A stretch of 64,000 nt of DNA. It comes from Streptomyces noursei. GTDB taxonomy: Bacteria > Actinomycetota > Actinomycetes > Streptomycetales > Streptomycetaceae. Under the pieces are notes generated by a model. It had not been told where the DNA came from and searched no databases. It worked only from the letters and a program-made list of their open reading frames with translations. The stretch spans positions 20,091 through 84,090 of the forward strand of contig NZ_LWBU01000383.1 in NCBI RefSeq assembly GCF_001646665.1. Direction: 5' to 3'. Each line of letters starts with the position of its first letter. Position 1 is the stretch's first letter. Positions 39,301 to 46,615 of this stretch are shown here, piece by piece. Both the position numbers and the translations under genes were made by a program.

Positions 39301-42122
39301 TGTCCATGAGCCCGCTGATGCGTGACCTCATCCGGGCCTGCACGGCTCGCGTCGCGGGACGGGCTCCCGACTGGGAGCCGCTGCCCGTCAGTTACGTCGA
39401 CCACGTGCTGTGGCAGCGGGACCGCCTCGGCAGCACGAGTGACCCCGGCAGCCTCGTGTCGCGCCGGATCGGCCACTGGAAGGAGGTCCTCGCCGGGTCG
39501 CCCGAGCTGCTTGAGCTGCCCACCGACCGGCCACGGCCCTTCGCCCTCTCCCATCGTGGCGGCTCGGTGCCGTTCGAGATCAGCGCCCAACTGCACGACC
39601 GGGTGAAGGAGCTGGGCCGGAGGACCGGCGCCACGCCGTTCATGGTGCTGCACGCCGTGCTGGCGGCGCTGCTGACGCGGCTGGGCGCCGGGTGCGACAT
39701 TCCCGTCGGCACGCCCGCCGGCGGCCGCAGCGATCCGCGGCTCGACGGCCTGGTCGGCTACTTCGTCAACACGGTGGTGCTGCGCGCGGACACCTCGGGC
39801 GACCCGACGCTGCGCGAACTGGTCACTCGGGTGCGCGAGGCCGCCCTCAGCGCCTACGCCCACCAGGACGTACCGTTCGAGCTGCTGGTCGAGGCGGTGA
39901 ACCCGACGCGCTCCCTGTCCCATGCCCCGCTCTTCCAGGTGATGCTGAGCCACGACGAGGCGCTGCCCGGCGACGCTCGTATCCCCGGCCTGGAGGTCCG
40001 GCCGGTCCACCTCACCACCGGAACGGCGAAGTTCGACCTGGCCGTGAACCTGCGGGACACCACCGGCGGCGGCCTGGCCTGTGCCGTCGAGTACAGCAGT
40101 GACCTGTTCGACCGGGACACCACCGAGGGGTTCGCCCGGCGGTTCGTGCGTCTCCTCGACCGGCTGACGGCCGCCCCCGACCAGCCGATCGGTTCGGCCG
40201 ACCTTCTGGACGCGGCCGAACGGCACCGGATGCTCGTCGAGTGGAACAGCACCGCCCGCGAGGAGCCGGTCCAGTTGCTGCCGGAGATGTTCGCGTCACG
40301 GGCGGCCGAGACGCCGGACGCCACGGCCGTGGTGTCCGGCGGGACGGCGCTGACGTTCGCCCAACTCGACGCGCGGGCGAACAAACTGGCTCATCTCCTG
40401 ATCGCCGCGGGTGCCGGACCGGAGCGGTACGTGGCCGTGGCCCTGCCCCGGTCGGCGGACCTCGTAACGGCGCTGGTGGCGGTGGTGAAGTCGGGCGCCG
40501 CGTACGTCCCCGTGGACCCGGGCCACCCGGTGGACCGGATCACCACCGTCCTGGACGAGGTCCGTCCGGTCGCCGTCCTGACCGACACGGCTACCGGGAC
40601 CGTGCTGCGGGAACGCCCCGGGGGGCGGACGATCGTGCTGGACTCGGCCGCCACCCTGTCCGCGCTGGCGGCGGCGCCCACGACCGGCCCCACGGACGGG
40701 GACCGTCTCGCACCGCTCCTCCCCTCTCACCCGGTGTACGCGATCCACACGTCGGGGTCCACCGGCCGTCCCAAGGGGGTGGTGATCGAGCACCGCAGTC
40801 TGGCGAACCTCTACCACCACTACTTCCGTGATCTGTACGCCGCGGACATCGCCCGGGCCGGCGGCCGCCGCTTCCGGGCGGCGCTGGCGGGAGCCACCTC
40901 CTTCGACGCCTCCTGGGCCCCGGTGCTGTGGATGGCGGCCGGCCACGAACTGCACGTGATCGACGACGACACGCGCCGTGACCCCTCGGCGTTCGTCGAC
41001 CATGTGAAACGTGCCGGCATCGACTTCATGGACGTACCACCGTCGTTCTTCGACCAGTTGGTGGAGCACGGGCTCCTGAGTGACGACTCGACCCGGCCCC
41101 GTGTGCTGGCCCTGGGCGGTGAGGCCGTCACCCGGGCCCAGTGGCAACTGCTCAGAGACACTCCTGGCGTCCGCGGCTACAACACCTACGGCCCCACCGA
41201 GTACACCGTGGACACCCTCTGGGCCCGGATGTCCGACACCACCGGCCCCGTCATCGGCCGGCCGCTGCCCAACACACGGGTCCATGTGCTCGACCGCTCG
41301 CTGCGACCGGTCCCGCCCGGTGTCAAGGGCGAGTTGTACGTCAGCGGAGTGGGCCTGGCCCGTGGCTACCTGGCCCGGCCCGGTCTCACCGCCGAACGGT
41401 TCGTCGCCGCTCCCTTCGGCCCTCCCGGGACAAGGATGTACCGCACCGGCGACCTGGTGCGCTGGACCCCGGACGGCCTGTTGGACTTCGTGGGCCGCAC
41501 CGACGACCAGGTGAAGCTGCGAGGGTTCCGCATCGAACTCGGGGAGATCGAGGCCGTGCTGCAACGGCACCCGGCGGTCGGCCGCGCCGCCGTGACCCTG
41601 CGGGAGGACGACCGGGAGAGGGGCACGAAGCGGATCGTCGCCCATGTCGTGCCGCCGAAGGGATCGGGGAGCACAGCGGTGGTCCACCAGGACGAGCTGC
41701 GCTCGCACGCGGCCGCCCACCTGCCGGACTACATGCGGCCGTCGGCGTACATGGTGCTGGACGCGCTGCCCCTCACCCGCAACGGCAAGCTGGACCGGGC
41801 CCGGCTGCCGGCGCCCGGACCGGCGGCCGGAGGGGCCGGTGGCGGCCCCCGCACATCCAGGGAGGAGAAGCTGTGCACGCTCATGGCCCAGGTGCTCGGC
41901 GTGGACCGGGTGGGCATCGAGGACGACTTCTTCGCGCTGGGCGGCCACTCCCTCCTCGCCACCCGGCTGATCAGCCGGATCCGCACGGCGCTCGGAGTGG
42001 AGCTGCCGGTCCGAGCGGTGTTCGAGACCCCCACCGTCGCCGCGCTCGCCGAGCGTTCGGCGAGCGCCAGGAAGGCCCGGCCGTCGCTGCGTCCGCGTGC
42101 CGTGAAGCAGGAGGCCCTGTGA
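36315..42122 (+). CDS. NRPS, domains (half C)-A-PCP-C-A-PCP (predicted modules 1 and 2)
   Basis: This 1935-aa synthetase begins inside a C domain (LTYWKDTLAGLPALFDLP). Residues 1-235 are a C-terminal half without HHxxxDG, typical of a vestigial loading position. Then come A1 (YVIYTSGSTGRPKG near 404), PCP1 (Ser801), C (MHHIVTDG, His989-His990), A2 (IHTSGSTGRPKG near 1476) and PCP2 (Ser1879). By-eye codes are DLTKMGVIN for A1, which resembles Asp codes beginning DLTK and fits 3-methyl-Asp, and DAADAGTVD for A2, with two extra Asp as in Arg codes like DVADVGAID. ATG 36315 follows AGGAG. No E, MT or TE domain. The stop overlaps the GTG of the next gene. Confidence 0.93.
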   Translation: MDHLTYWKDTLAGLPALFDLPTDGPPPAEPSGLRTAVTLTVGPRAHRAVAALAEREGTGVVTVAQAALVGLLTRLGAGEDLALGATGHGPAGFVLLRVDCSGEPTLAELTRRVRDADRSARAHSAPFRQVTEALGMPAGQRRHALFQLYCGGPEEPEHPAPYAPMPDLHVRVTGVRGDGGMEIVVDADADLYRPNSAELLGGRLVRLLTEGSEDPDRPLGAVEVLTTAEYERLFHRFNDTARPVPESTAVAVLESQARRTPHATAVTSGDGDLTYAQLHAAANRLARLLAGRGAGPDDVVAVALPRSAGLVVALLAVLKAGASYLPVDLGYPAERIATMLDDARPVCVLTTGEGVGLLRPDDRGAATTVLLDDPTTAAAVSALPAGDLTDEERRAPLRPANAAYVIYTSGSTGRPKGTVIEHRSLAHYLRCTTRSYGSVTGTSLWHSSVSFDLSVTSLHVPLAAGGRVWVATLDAESAEDPAAPDGCDFLKATPSALPLLAALPESLSPTGELMLGGEALQGEVLNEWRARHPGVKVLHVYGATETTINCSEHHVPPGDPLPAGALPLGRPMDNVRMYVLDARLRPVAPGVVGEIHVAGPGLARGYAGRPGLTSARFVADPFGARFGDPGSRMYRTGDLGRWTGDGQLEFAGRRDHQVKIRGHRVELGDIEHALSTHVAVGQVKAVAADDPAGGRRVVAYVVPTAGRTPTAGDLRAHASGRLPDHMVPSVVVVLDRIPLTPNGKVDTARLPVPGHHRSDQHIGAPPDTPREAALCDLVAEVVGVSGRVGADRDFFEIGGHSLAALRLADRIRTTLGLEATVGDVFRARTVRALADLLDKAAPATAPPPLTRAEHRPQRIPLSPGQRALWFLHRLDAGPVYNSSLALRLSGDLDLPAMERAVGDVLDRHETLRTCFHGDDGEPYQQVMPAGCHPGLVSVRLAAGPGADDRLTRAATEALRVPFPLGDVPPSRFTVFSAGASEHLLLVAMHHIVTDGLSMSPLMRDLIRACTARVAGRAPDWEPLPVSYVDHVLWQRDRLGSTSDPGSLVSRRIGHWKEVLAGSPELLELPTDRPRPFALSHRGGSVPFEISAQLHDRVKELGRRTGATPFMVLHAVLAALLTRLGAGCDIPVGTPAGGRSDPRLDGLVGYFVNTVVLRADTSGDPTLRELVTRVREAALSAYAHQDVPFELLVEAVNPTRSLSHAPLFQVMLSHDEALPGDARIPGLEVRPVHLTTGTAKFDLAVNLRDTTGGGLACAVEYSSDLFDRDTTEGFARRFVRLLDRLTAAPDQPIGSADLLDAAERHRMLVEWNSTAREEPVQLLPEMFASRAAETPDATAVVSGGTALTFAQLDARANKLAHLLIAAGAGPERYVAVALPRSADLVTALVAVVKSGAAYVPVDPGHPVDRITTVLDEVRPVAVLTDTATGTVLRERPGGRTIVLDSAATLSALAAAPTTGPTDGDRLAPLLPSHPVYAIHTSGSTGRPKGVVIEHRSLANLYHHYFRDLYAADIARAGGRRFRAALAGATSFDASWAPVLWMAAGHELHVIDDDTRRDPSAFVDHVKRAGIDFMDVPPSFFDQLVEHGLLSDDSTRPRVLALGGEAVTRAQWQLLRDTPGVRGYNTYGPTEYTVDTLWARMSDTTGPVIGRPLPNTRVHVLDRSLRPVPPGVKGELYVSGVGLARGYLARPGLTAERFVAAPFGPPGTRMYRTGDLVRWTPDGLLDFVGRTDDQVKLRGFRIELGEIEAVLQRHPAVGRAAVTLREDDRERGTKRIVAHVVPPKGSGSTAVVHQDELRSHAAAHLPDYMRPSAYMVLDALPLTRNGKLDRARLPAPGPAAGGAGGGPRTSREEKLCTLMAQVLGVDRVGIEDDFFALGGHSLLATRLISRIRTALGVELPVRAVFETPTVAALAERSASARKARPSLRPRAVKQEAL

Positions 42123-43576
42123 GTCCCCGTGTCCCGCTGTCGTACGCCCAGCGCAGGATGTGGTTCCACCACCAGGTGGCCGGCCCGGGTCCGACCTACA
42201 ACGTGCCCCTCGTGCTCCGCCTCACCGGTCCCCTCGACCCGGGCGCGCTGGAGGATGCCCTCGCTGACGTGGTGGCCCGCCACGAGAGCCTTCGAACGGT
42301 GTTCCCGGACGTCGACGGGGAACCCGCTCAGCACGTTCTCGACAGCGCCGTGGCGCGGCCCGTTCTCCACCGGCGCCCCGTCGCACCCGACGACCTCCCC
42401 GCGGTGCTCGCGCAGGAGGTGCGGTACGCGTTCGATCTCGCCGACCGCCCTCCGGTCCGCGCCACGCTCCTGCGCGTGGCACCCGACGAGCACATTCTGT
42501 CGATCCTCATCCATCACATCGCCACGGACGACTGGTCCTCGACACCGCTCACCCGCCAGCTCTCCGAGGCCTACACGGCCCGCCTCGCCGGTGCCGCTCC
42601 GGACTGGGAGCCGCTGCCGGTGCAGTACGCCGACTACGCGGTGTGGCAGCGGGAGGTCCTGGGGGACGAGCACGACCCGGACAGTGAGATGGCCGCCCAC
42701 CTCGCCTACTGGGGAGCCGAGCTCGCGGGGGCCCCGGAAGTGCTCGCGCTGCCCGCGGACCGTCCCAGGCCGCCCATGGCGACCGGACGCGGGCACCGTG
42801 TCCCCTTCGGCTGGGACGAGGAGACCCAGGCGCGCCTGGTCTCCCTCGCGCGGGAGACGGGGACGACGGTCTTCATGGTCGTACAGGCGGCGGTCGCCGC
42901 GCTGCTCACCCGCCTGGGAGCGGGCACGGACGTCCCGCTGGGCGCGGCGTTCTCCGGACGGACCGACGAGTCCCTCGACGACCTGATCGGGTTCTTCACC
43001 AACACCCTGGTGCTACGGACCGACACCTCGGGCAACCCGACGTTCCGTCAGCTGGTCCTGCGGACCCGGGAGACGAACCTGTCGGCCCACGCCCACCAGG
43101 ACTGCCCTTTCGACCGTCTGGTCGACGCTCTCAAGCCCGCCCGGTCCCTGAGTCACCACCCCCTGTTCCAGGTCATGCTGGCCTACCAGAACGCGGGCCG
43201 GAACGACCTCTCGCTGCCCGGCCTGGAGGTCGTGGTGGAGGAGGTCGACACCGGGGTGGCCAAGTTCGACCTGGCTTTCGTCTTCTCGGCGTCCGACCCG
43301 GTGCCCGCCGCCTCCGCCGGCCGTGCCGGCATGGCGGGTTCCCTGCACTACTCCACCGACCTCTTCGGGGAGGAATCGGCCAGGACGATGGCGGAACGCC
43401 TCGTCCGCCTGGTCCGGGCGGCGGCCGTCCACCCGGACCGGCCGGTCGCGTCCGTCGAACTCCTGTCTGCGGAGGAACGCACCCGGCTGCTCACCGAATG
43501 GAACGACATCGAGGATCACCTCGTCGCCTTGTGGGCCGCCCGGTCACCCTCCCCCACCGTTCGTGGCAGGCCGTGA
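42119..43576 (+). CDS. Stand-alone NRPS condensation domain
   Basis: This 485-aa protein is a complete C domain: LSYAQRRMWFHHQVAGPGPTY at the N-terminus, IHHIATDDWSS (His132-His133, Asp137) at the active site, and DLIGFFTNTLVLRTD and HAHQDCPFDRLVDAL in the second half. It ends just after the C-A linker (LLTEWNDIEDHLVALW), with no A or PCP domain. The GTG at 42119 overlaps the NRPS2 stop (GTGA). As NRPS1 begins with an A domain lacking its C partner, this protein probably provides the bond between modules 2 and 3 in trans. A truncated former C-A module is an alternative. It is the last gene of the operon. Confidence 0.9.
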   Translation: MSPRVPLSYAQRRMWFHHQVAGPGPTYNVPLVLRLTGPLDPGALEDALADVVARHESLRTVFPDVDGEPAQHVLDSAVARPVLHRRPVAPDDLPAVLAQEVRYAFDLADRPPVRATLLRVAPDEHILSILIHHIATDDWSSTPLTRQLSEAYTARLAGAAPDWEPLPVQYADYAVWQREVLGDEHDPDSEMAAHLAYWGAELAGAPEVLALPADRPRPPMATGRGHRVPFGWDEETQARLVSLARETGTTVFMVVQAAVAALLTRLGAGTDVPLGAAFSGRTDESLDDLIGFFTNTLVLRTDTSGNPTFRQLVLRTRETNLSAHAHQDCPFDRLVDALKPARSLSHHPLFQVMLAYQNAGRNDLSLPGLEVVVEEVDTGVAKFDLAFVFSASDPVPAASAGRAGMAGSLHYSTDLFGEESARTMAERLVRLVRAAAVHPDRPVASVELLSAEERTRLLTEWNDIEDHLVALWAARSPSPTVRGRP

Positions 43577-43590
43577 ACCACCAGCCATGA

Positions 43591-43650
43591 GGGTGCGGCG
43601 GCGGCCGGCCGGGCGGGGGGCTCCCGCTGCGGCCGGGCGCCGCCGCACCC
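43591..43650. terminator. Hairpin terminator at the right edge of the cluster
   Basis: A perfect 13-bp inverted repeat, GGGTGCGGCGGCG (43591-43603) with CGCCGCCGCACCC (43638-43650), encloses a GC-rich loop. It fills the space between the stop of the C-domain gene and the stop of the convergent TPR-like gene, so it can end both transcripts. Confidence 0.7.
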
Positions 43651-43655
43651 GGCGC

Positions 43656-46613
43656 TCACGCCTCGTCGCGGAGCCGGGACGCCAGGGTCGTCAGCGGTTC
43701 GGCCTCCTCGGTGCGGCCCAGGGCGGTCAGGCGGGTGAGGGCGGCGTCGAGGCGGGTCAGGGCAGGGGCGGGGCGCTCCAGGTAGATGCCCTCCACCACG
43801 CCCGCCAGACGTACGCATTCGGCCCACTCGCCGGCGCCGTCCTCCTCCGGGCCGGGCTCGCCGAGCAGGGCGAGGGCCTTGTCCAGGGCGGCCAGCGCGT
43901 CGTCGTACGCACCGGCGTAGGCGTTCACCCGCCCGTACTCGTAGGCGAGGGCGCTGTCCAGGGAGCGGCCGTGGGCCTCGAACCCGACGGCGCGCGCCGC
44001 GTCGGCGACCTTGCCGGCGTCGGCGAGGAAGGCGAGGGCGCCCGGAAGGCCCTCTGGGCCCTGCTGCTGGGACTGGAGGCGGGCCAGTTCGCGCAGGCAG
44101 TTGCTGATCTGCTCGTACCGCGGGGCTTTCGCGTGGGCGGCGAGCGCCTGGTCCGCGGCCTCGCGGGCCCGGCCGAAGTCCCCCGACTCGCCGAGGAGCA
44201 CGGCCGTCTCGCCGGCGATCATGGCGTGGCTGCCGGGGTCGTCGTCCCAGCCGGCCGACTCGGCCGCGAGGGCGACGAACTCCGCCGTGGCGGCCTTGAG
44301 GTCCTCCCCCGCGTGCAGGGCGCGGGCGCGGGTCAGGCGCAGCTGGGCGACGAGCCGGTCGTCCAGTTCACCGGCGGCGACGTCCGGTTCGGCGAGGAGG
44401 GAGTCGAGCAGGGCGATGCAGTCCTCGACGCGTTCCAGGTCCAGGCTGAGCTGGGCGGCGTTGCTGTAGGTGCAGTACGCGTCCGTGCGGTTGCCGCGGC
44501 GGAGGTCCAGCTCGGCGGAGCGGGTCAGGTGCCGCAGCGCCTCGTCCGGGCGGCCCAGGTGCATGCAGGCCTCGGCCAGGTCGCCGTGGAGGCGGACGGT
44601 GTCGACCGCGTCGGCGGGCCAGTCGGCGGCCAGCCGCAGGGCCTCGGACAGGTCGGCGTGGGCGGCTCGGGCGTCCCGCAGGCCGAGCTGGAGCCGGCCG
44701 CGCAGGCCGAGGGTCCGCGGCAGGTGCCAGGCGGGGCCGCGCGTCCTCAGCCGGTCGAGGAGGGCGTCGACCTCGGTGACCGCGGCGGGCAGGTTCCCGG
44801 TCATGGCGTGGGTGCTGGCCCGCAGCAGCAGGGCGCCGGAGATCTGCGTGAGGATGTCGTGCCGGACGGCGAACGTGTGGAGCAGGTCCAGCTCGGCGAA
44901 GACGGGCGCGATGTGCTCCTCGTCCCTCGACGTCTGGAGGCGCAGGCCGAGCGAGGTCGCCCGCATGCGCAGCAGGCGGGCCTCCTGGTGCGGAGCCAGG
45001 CCGGGCGTCTCCTGGTGCAGGCGGACCAGGGTCGCGTGGGCGGTGGTGAACGCGGCCGCCTTCACGGGGTCTTCGGCGCCCTCCGTGGCGAGTTCGGCCT
45101 GCGCGAGCGCGGCGCAGGCGTGGGCGACCGCGGCGTCGCCCGGCTCCCCGGCGTCCTCGTACAGGCCGGCGGCCTCCTCGTGGAGGGCGGCGGCGGCCGC
45201 GTACTCCTCGTCGCGCGTCCGGCCGGCCTCGTCGGCCAGCAGGTCGGCGCGCAGGCGGACGAGCGGGCCCACGGCCGGGTCGTCGGGGTGGACGTAGTCA
45301 CGGGCGGTGGCGAGGGTGCGCAGGCGCTCCCAGCAGGCCTGGGCGTCCGGGTGCCCCTGGGCGTCCAGTGCCCTTGCCCGCAGGATGAGTTCGGGCAGCG
45401 TCTCGGGCGCGGCGGCGGCATCGGCGGCCGGGGCGGCGGCAGAGGTGGCGGCGCGCGGGGTGACGGGCGCGGCAGCCGGGGCCACGTCGTCGAGGCCGCG
45501 GGTGCGCAGGGTCAGTTCGAGCGCGTCGAGGAGCGGGGCGCGGTCGAGGCGGGCCCTGCGGCGGTCGGTGTGGTGGCTGGTCCCGTTGCGCGCGTCGAAG
45601 CGGGCGGCGAGGTCGTCGGCGCGGTGCCGTACGTCGGCGCACAGGTCGCTCACGGTCCAGGCGCGGCCCGCGCGGCCGGCGGCCGGCAGCCCGCCGTGGC
45701 CCAGGGACTCGACGCGCCGCAGGAGGACCTCGGCGCCGGTGAGGAAGTCGAGCTGGTCCAGCGGCGAGTCCACCTCGTCGAAGAGGGTGCGGTTCTCGGC
45801 GAGCAGTTCGAGGCCGCGTGCCTCGTTGCCGGTCAGCGCGCAGAACTCCAGGTGCCGGCCGACCTCCCCGGACATCGAGGGGTTGCGGCGGCAGGCGCGG
45901 TAGCCGGCGAGGTGCAGTTCGCGGGCGCGGTCGGTGCGGCCGGTGCGCAGCAGGGGCAGCAGCGCGTACGAGACGGACCTGGCGGGCTCCTCCTGGCAGG
46001 ACTCCTTGCCGGCCAGTACGGGTTCCCAGACGCGCAGCGCCCGTTCGTCGTCGCCCGCCGCGAGGTGGTGGCGGGCGCGTTCGCAGATCTCGCAGGCCTC
46101 GCAGTCGCTCAGCCGGGTGCGGCTGCGGGCGGCCCACAGCTCGTAGGCGAGGGTCGTGTCCTCGCCGGTGTGCGCGGCGAGCTGGTAGGCCTGCCCGTAG
46201 TAGGGCTGGAGGCCGAGGCCGGCCTTCTCGTACCGGTCGCGCATCTCGGTGAGCCACTGGCGCATGGCGGTCAGCGGCACCTCGGGCAGCTGGCGCAGGG
46301 CGTTGGCCACCCACTTGAAGCGCCAGAACAGCATGTGGCGCAGGCGCTCGTCGAAGACGTCGGGCTGCTCGTCGAAGAGGGTGAGCAGGCGGGCGAAGAC
46401 GACGGGCGACTTCCGGGGTTCGGAGCCGTACGTGTAGGCCTCCTGGAGTTCCAGGAGGGCGTGGACGAGGACGACGGGCTCCTCGAACCGTTCGGCGGCG
46501 TCGACCAGTTCCTCGGCGGTGACGGTGCGGATGCGGCCGTAGGGGCGCCGGTCGTTCTCCTGGAGCGCCTGGTACAGCTCGTCGGTGCTCTGGGGGTGGG
46601 GTGCGGTGGGCAT
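43656..46613 (-). CDS. Large TPR-like helical repeat protein, partner of HSP90 homologue
   Basis: This 985-aa protein has no catalytic motif that I recognise. It is Ala/Leu/Arg-rich and made of repeated helix pairs that look like tetratricopeptide repeats, especially residues 430-950 (for example LRLHGDLAEACMHLGRPDEALRHL and YEYGRVNAYAGAYDDALAALDKAL). The first 330 residues form another helical region with CEACEICERARHHL, a CxxCxxC cluster that may bind metal or heme. A low-complexity Ala/Pro/Thr linker lies near 385-410. It follows the HSP90-like gene by 2 bp, so the two are co-translated. TPR proteins commonly dock to HSP90, which suggests a co-chaperone or client-recruiting role; no proof is visible. 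Confidence 0.75.
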   Translation of the reverse strand: MPTAPHPQSTDELYQALQENDRRPYGRIRTVTAEELVDAAERFEEPVVLVHALLELQEAYTYGSEPRKSPVVFARLLTLFDEQPDVFDERLRHMLFWRFKWVANALRQLPEVPLTAMRQWLTEMRDRYEKAGLGLQPYYGQAYQLAAHTGEDTTLAYELWAARSRTRLSDCEACEICERARHHLAAGDDERALRVWEPVLAGKESCQEEPARSVSYALLPLLRTGRTDRARELHLAGYRACRRNPSMSGEVGRHLEFCALTGNEARGLELLAENRTLFDEVDSPLDQLDFLTGAEVLLRRVESLGHGGLPAAGRAGRAWTVSDLCADVRHRADDLAARFDARNGTSHHTDRRRARLDRAPLLDALELTLRTRGLDDVAPAAAPVTPRAATSAAAPAADAAAAPETLPELILRARALDAQGHPDAQACWERLRTLATARDYVHPDDPAVGPLVRLRADLLADEAGRTRDEEYAAAAALHEEAAGLYEDAGEPGDAAVAHACAALAQAELATEGAEDPVKAAAFTTAHATLVRLHQETPGLAPHQEARLLRMRATSLGLRLQTSRDEEHIAPVFAELDLLHTFAVRHDILTQISGALLLRASTHAMTGNLPAAVTEVDALLDRLRTRGPAWHLPRTLGLRGRLQLGLRDARAAHADLSEALRLAADWPADAVDTVRLHGDLAEACMHLGRPDEALRHLTRSAELDLRRGNRTDAYCTYSNAAQLSLDLERVEDCIALLDSLLAEPDVAAGELDDRLVAQLRLTRARALHAGEDLKAATAEFVALAAESAGWDDDPGSHAMIAGETAVLLGESGDFGRAREAADQALAAHAKAPRYEQISNCLRELARLQSQQQGPEGLPGALAFLADAGKVADAARAVGFEAHGRSLDSALAYEYGRVNAYAGAYDDALAALDKALALLGEPGPEEDGAGEWAECVRLAGVVEGIYLERPAPALTRLDAALTRLTALGRTEEAEPLTTLASRLRDEA

Positions 46614-46615
46614 CG

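Larger units (their letters stand above)
12261..43576. other. NRPS biosynthetic gene cluster (predicted tetrapeptide with 3-methyl-Asp and an alkyl-proline-like residue)
   Basis: This span holds all genes I assign to one pathway: tailoring and precursor enzymes at 12261-25879 and the oxygenase-NRPS-mutase operon at 27489-43576. The boundaries are set by the ACT protein on the left and the hairpin plus TPR/HSP90 genes on the right. Linking features are the shared 16-bp palindrome in three promoter regions, a cluster LmbU-type regulator, MbtH, and the agreement of pocket residues with the precursor genes. No epimerisation or reductase domain and no acyl-starter genes are seen. Confidence 0.8.

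Noticed and set aside
12261..43576. Reading the cluster as a pyrrolobenzodiazepine or lincosamide cluster
   Set aside because: There are no anthranilate-forming genes, no terminal reductase domain and no amino-sugar genes; there are four A domains, a TE and a glutamate mutase instead.
42119..43576. Treating the last C-domain gene as a decayed pseudogene
   Set aside because: The full C domain and its HHxxxD motif are intact and the gene is translationally coupled, and NRPS1 lacks exactly this domain; decay of a former A-PCP part remains possible.
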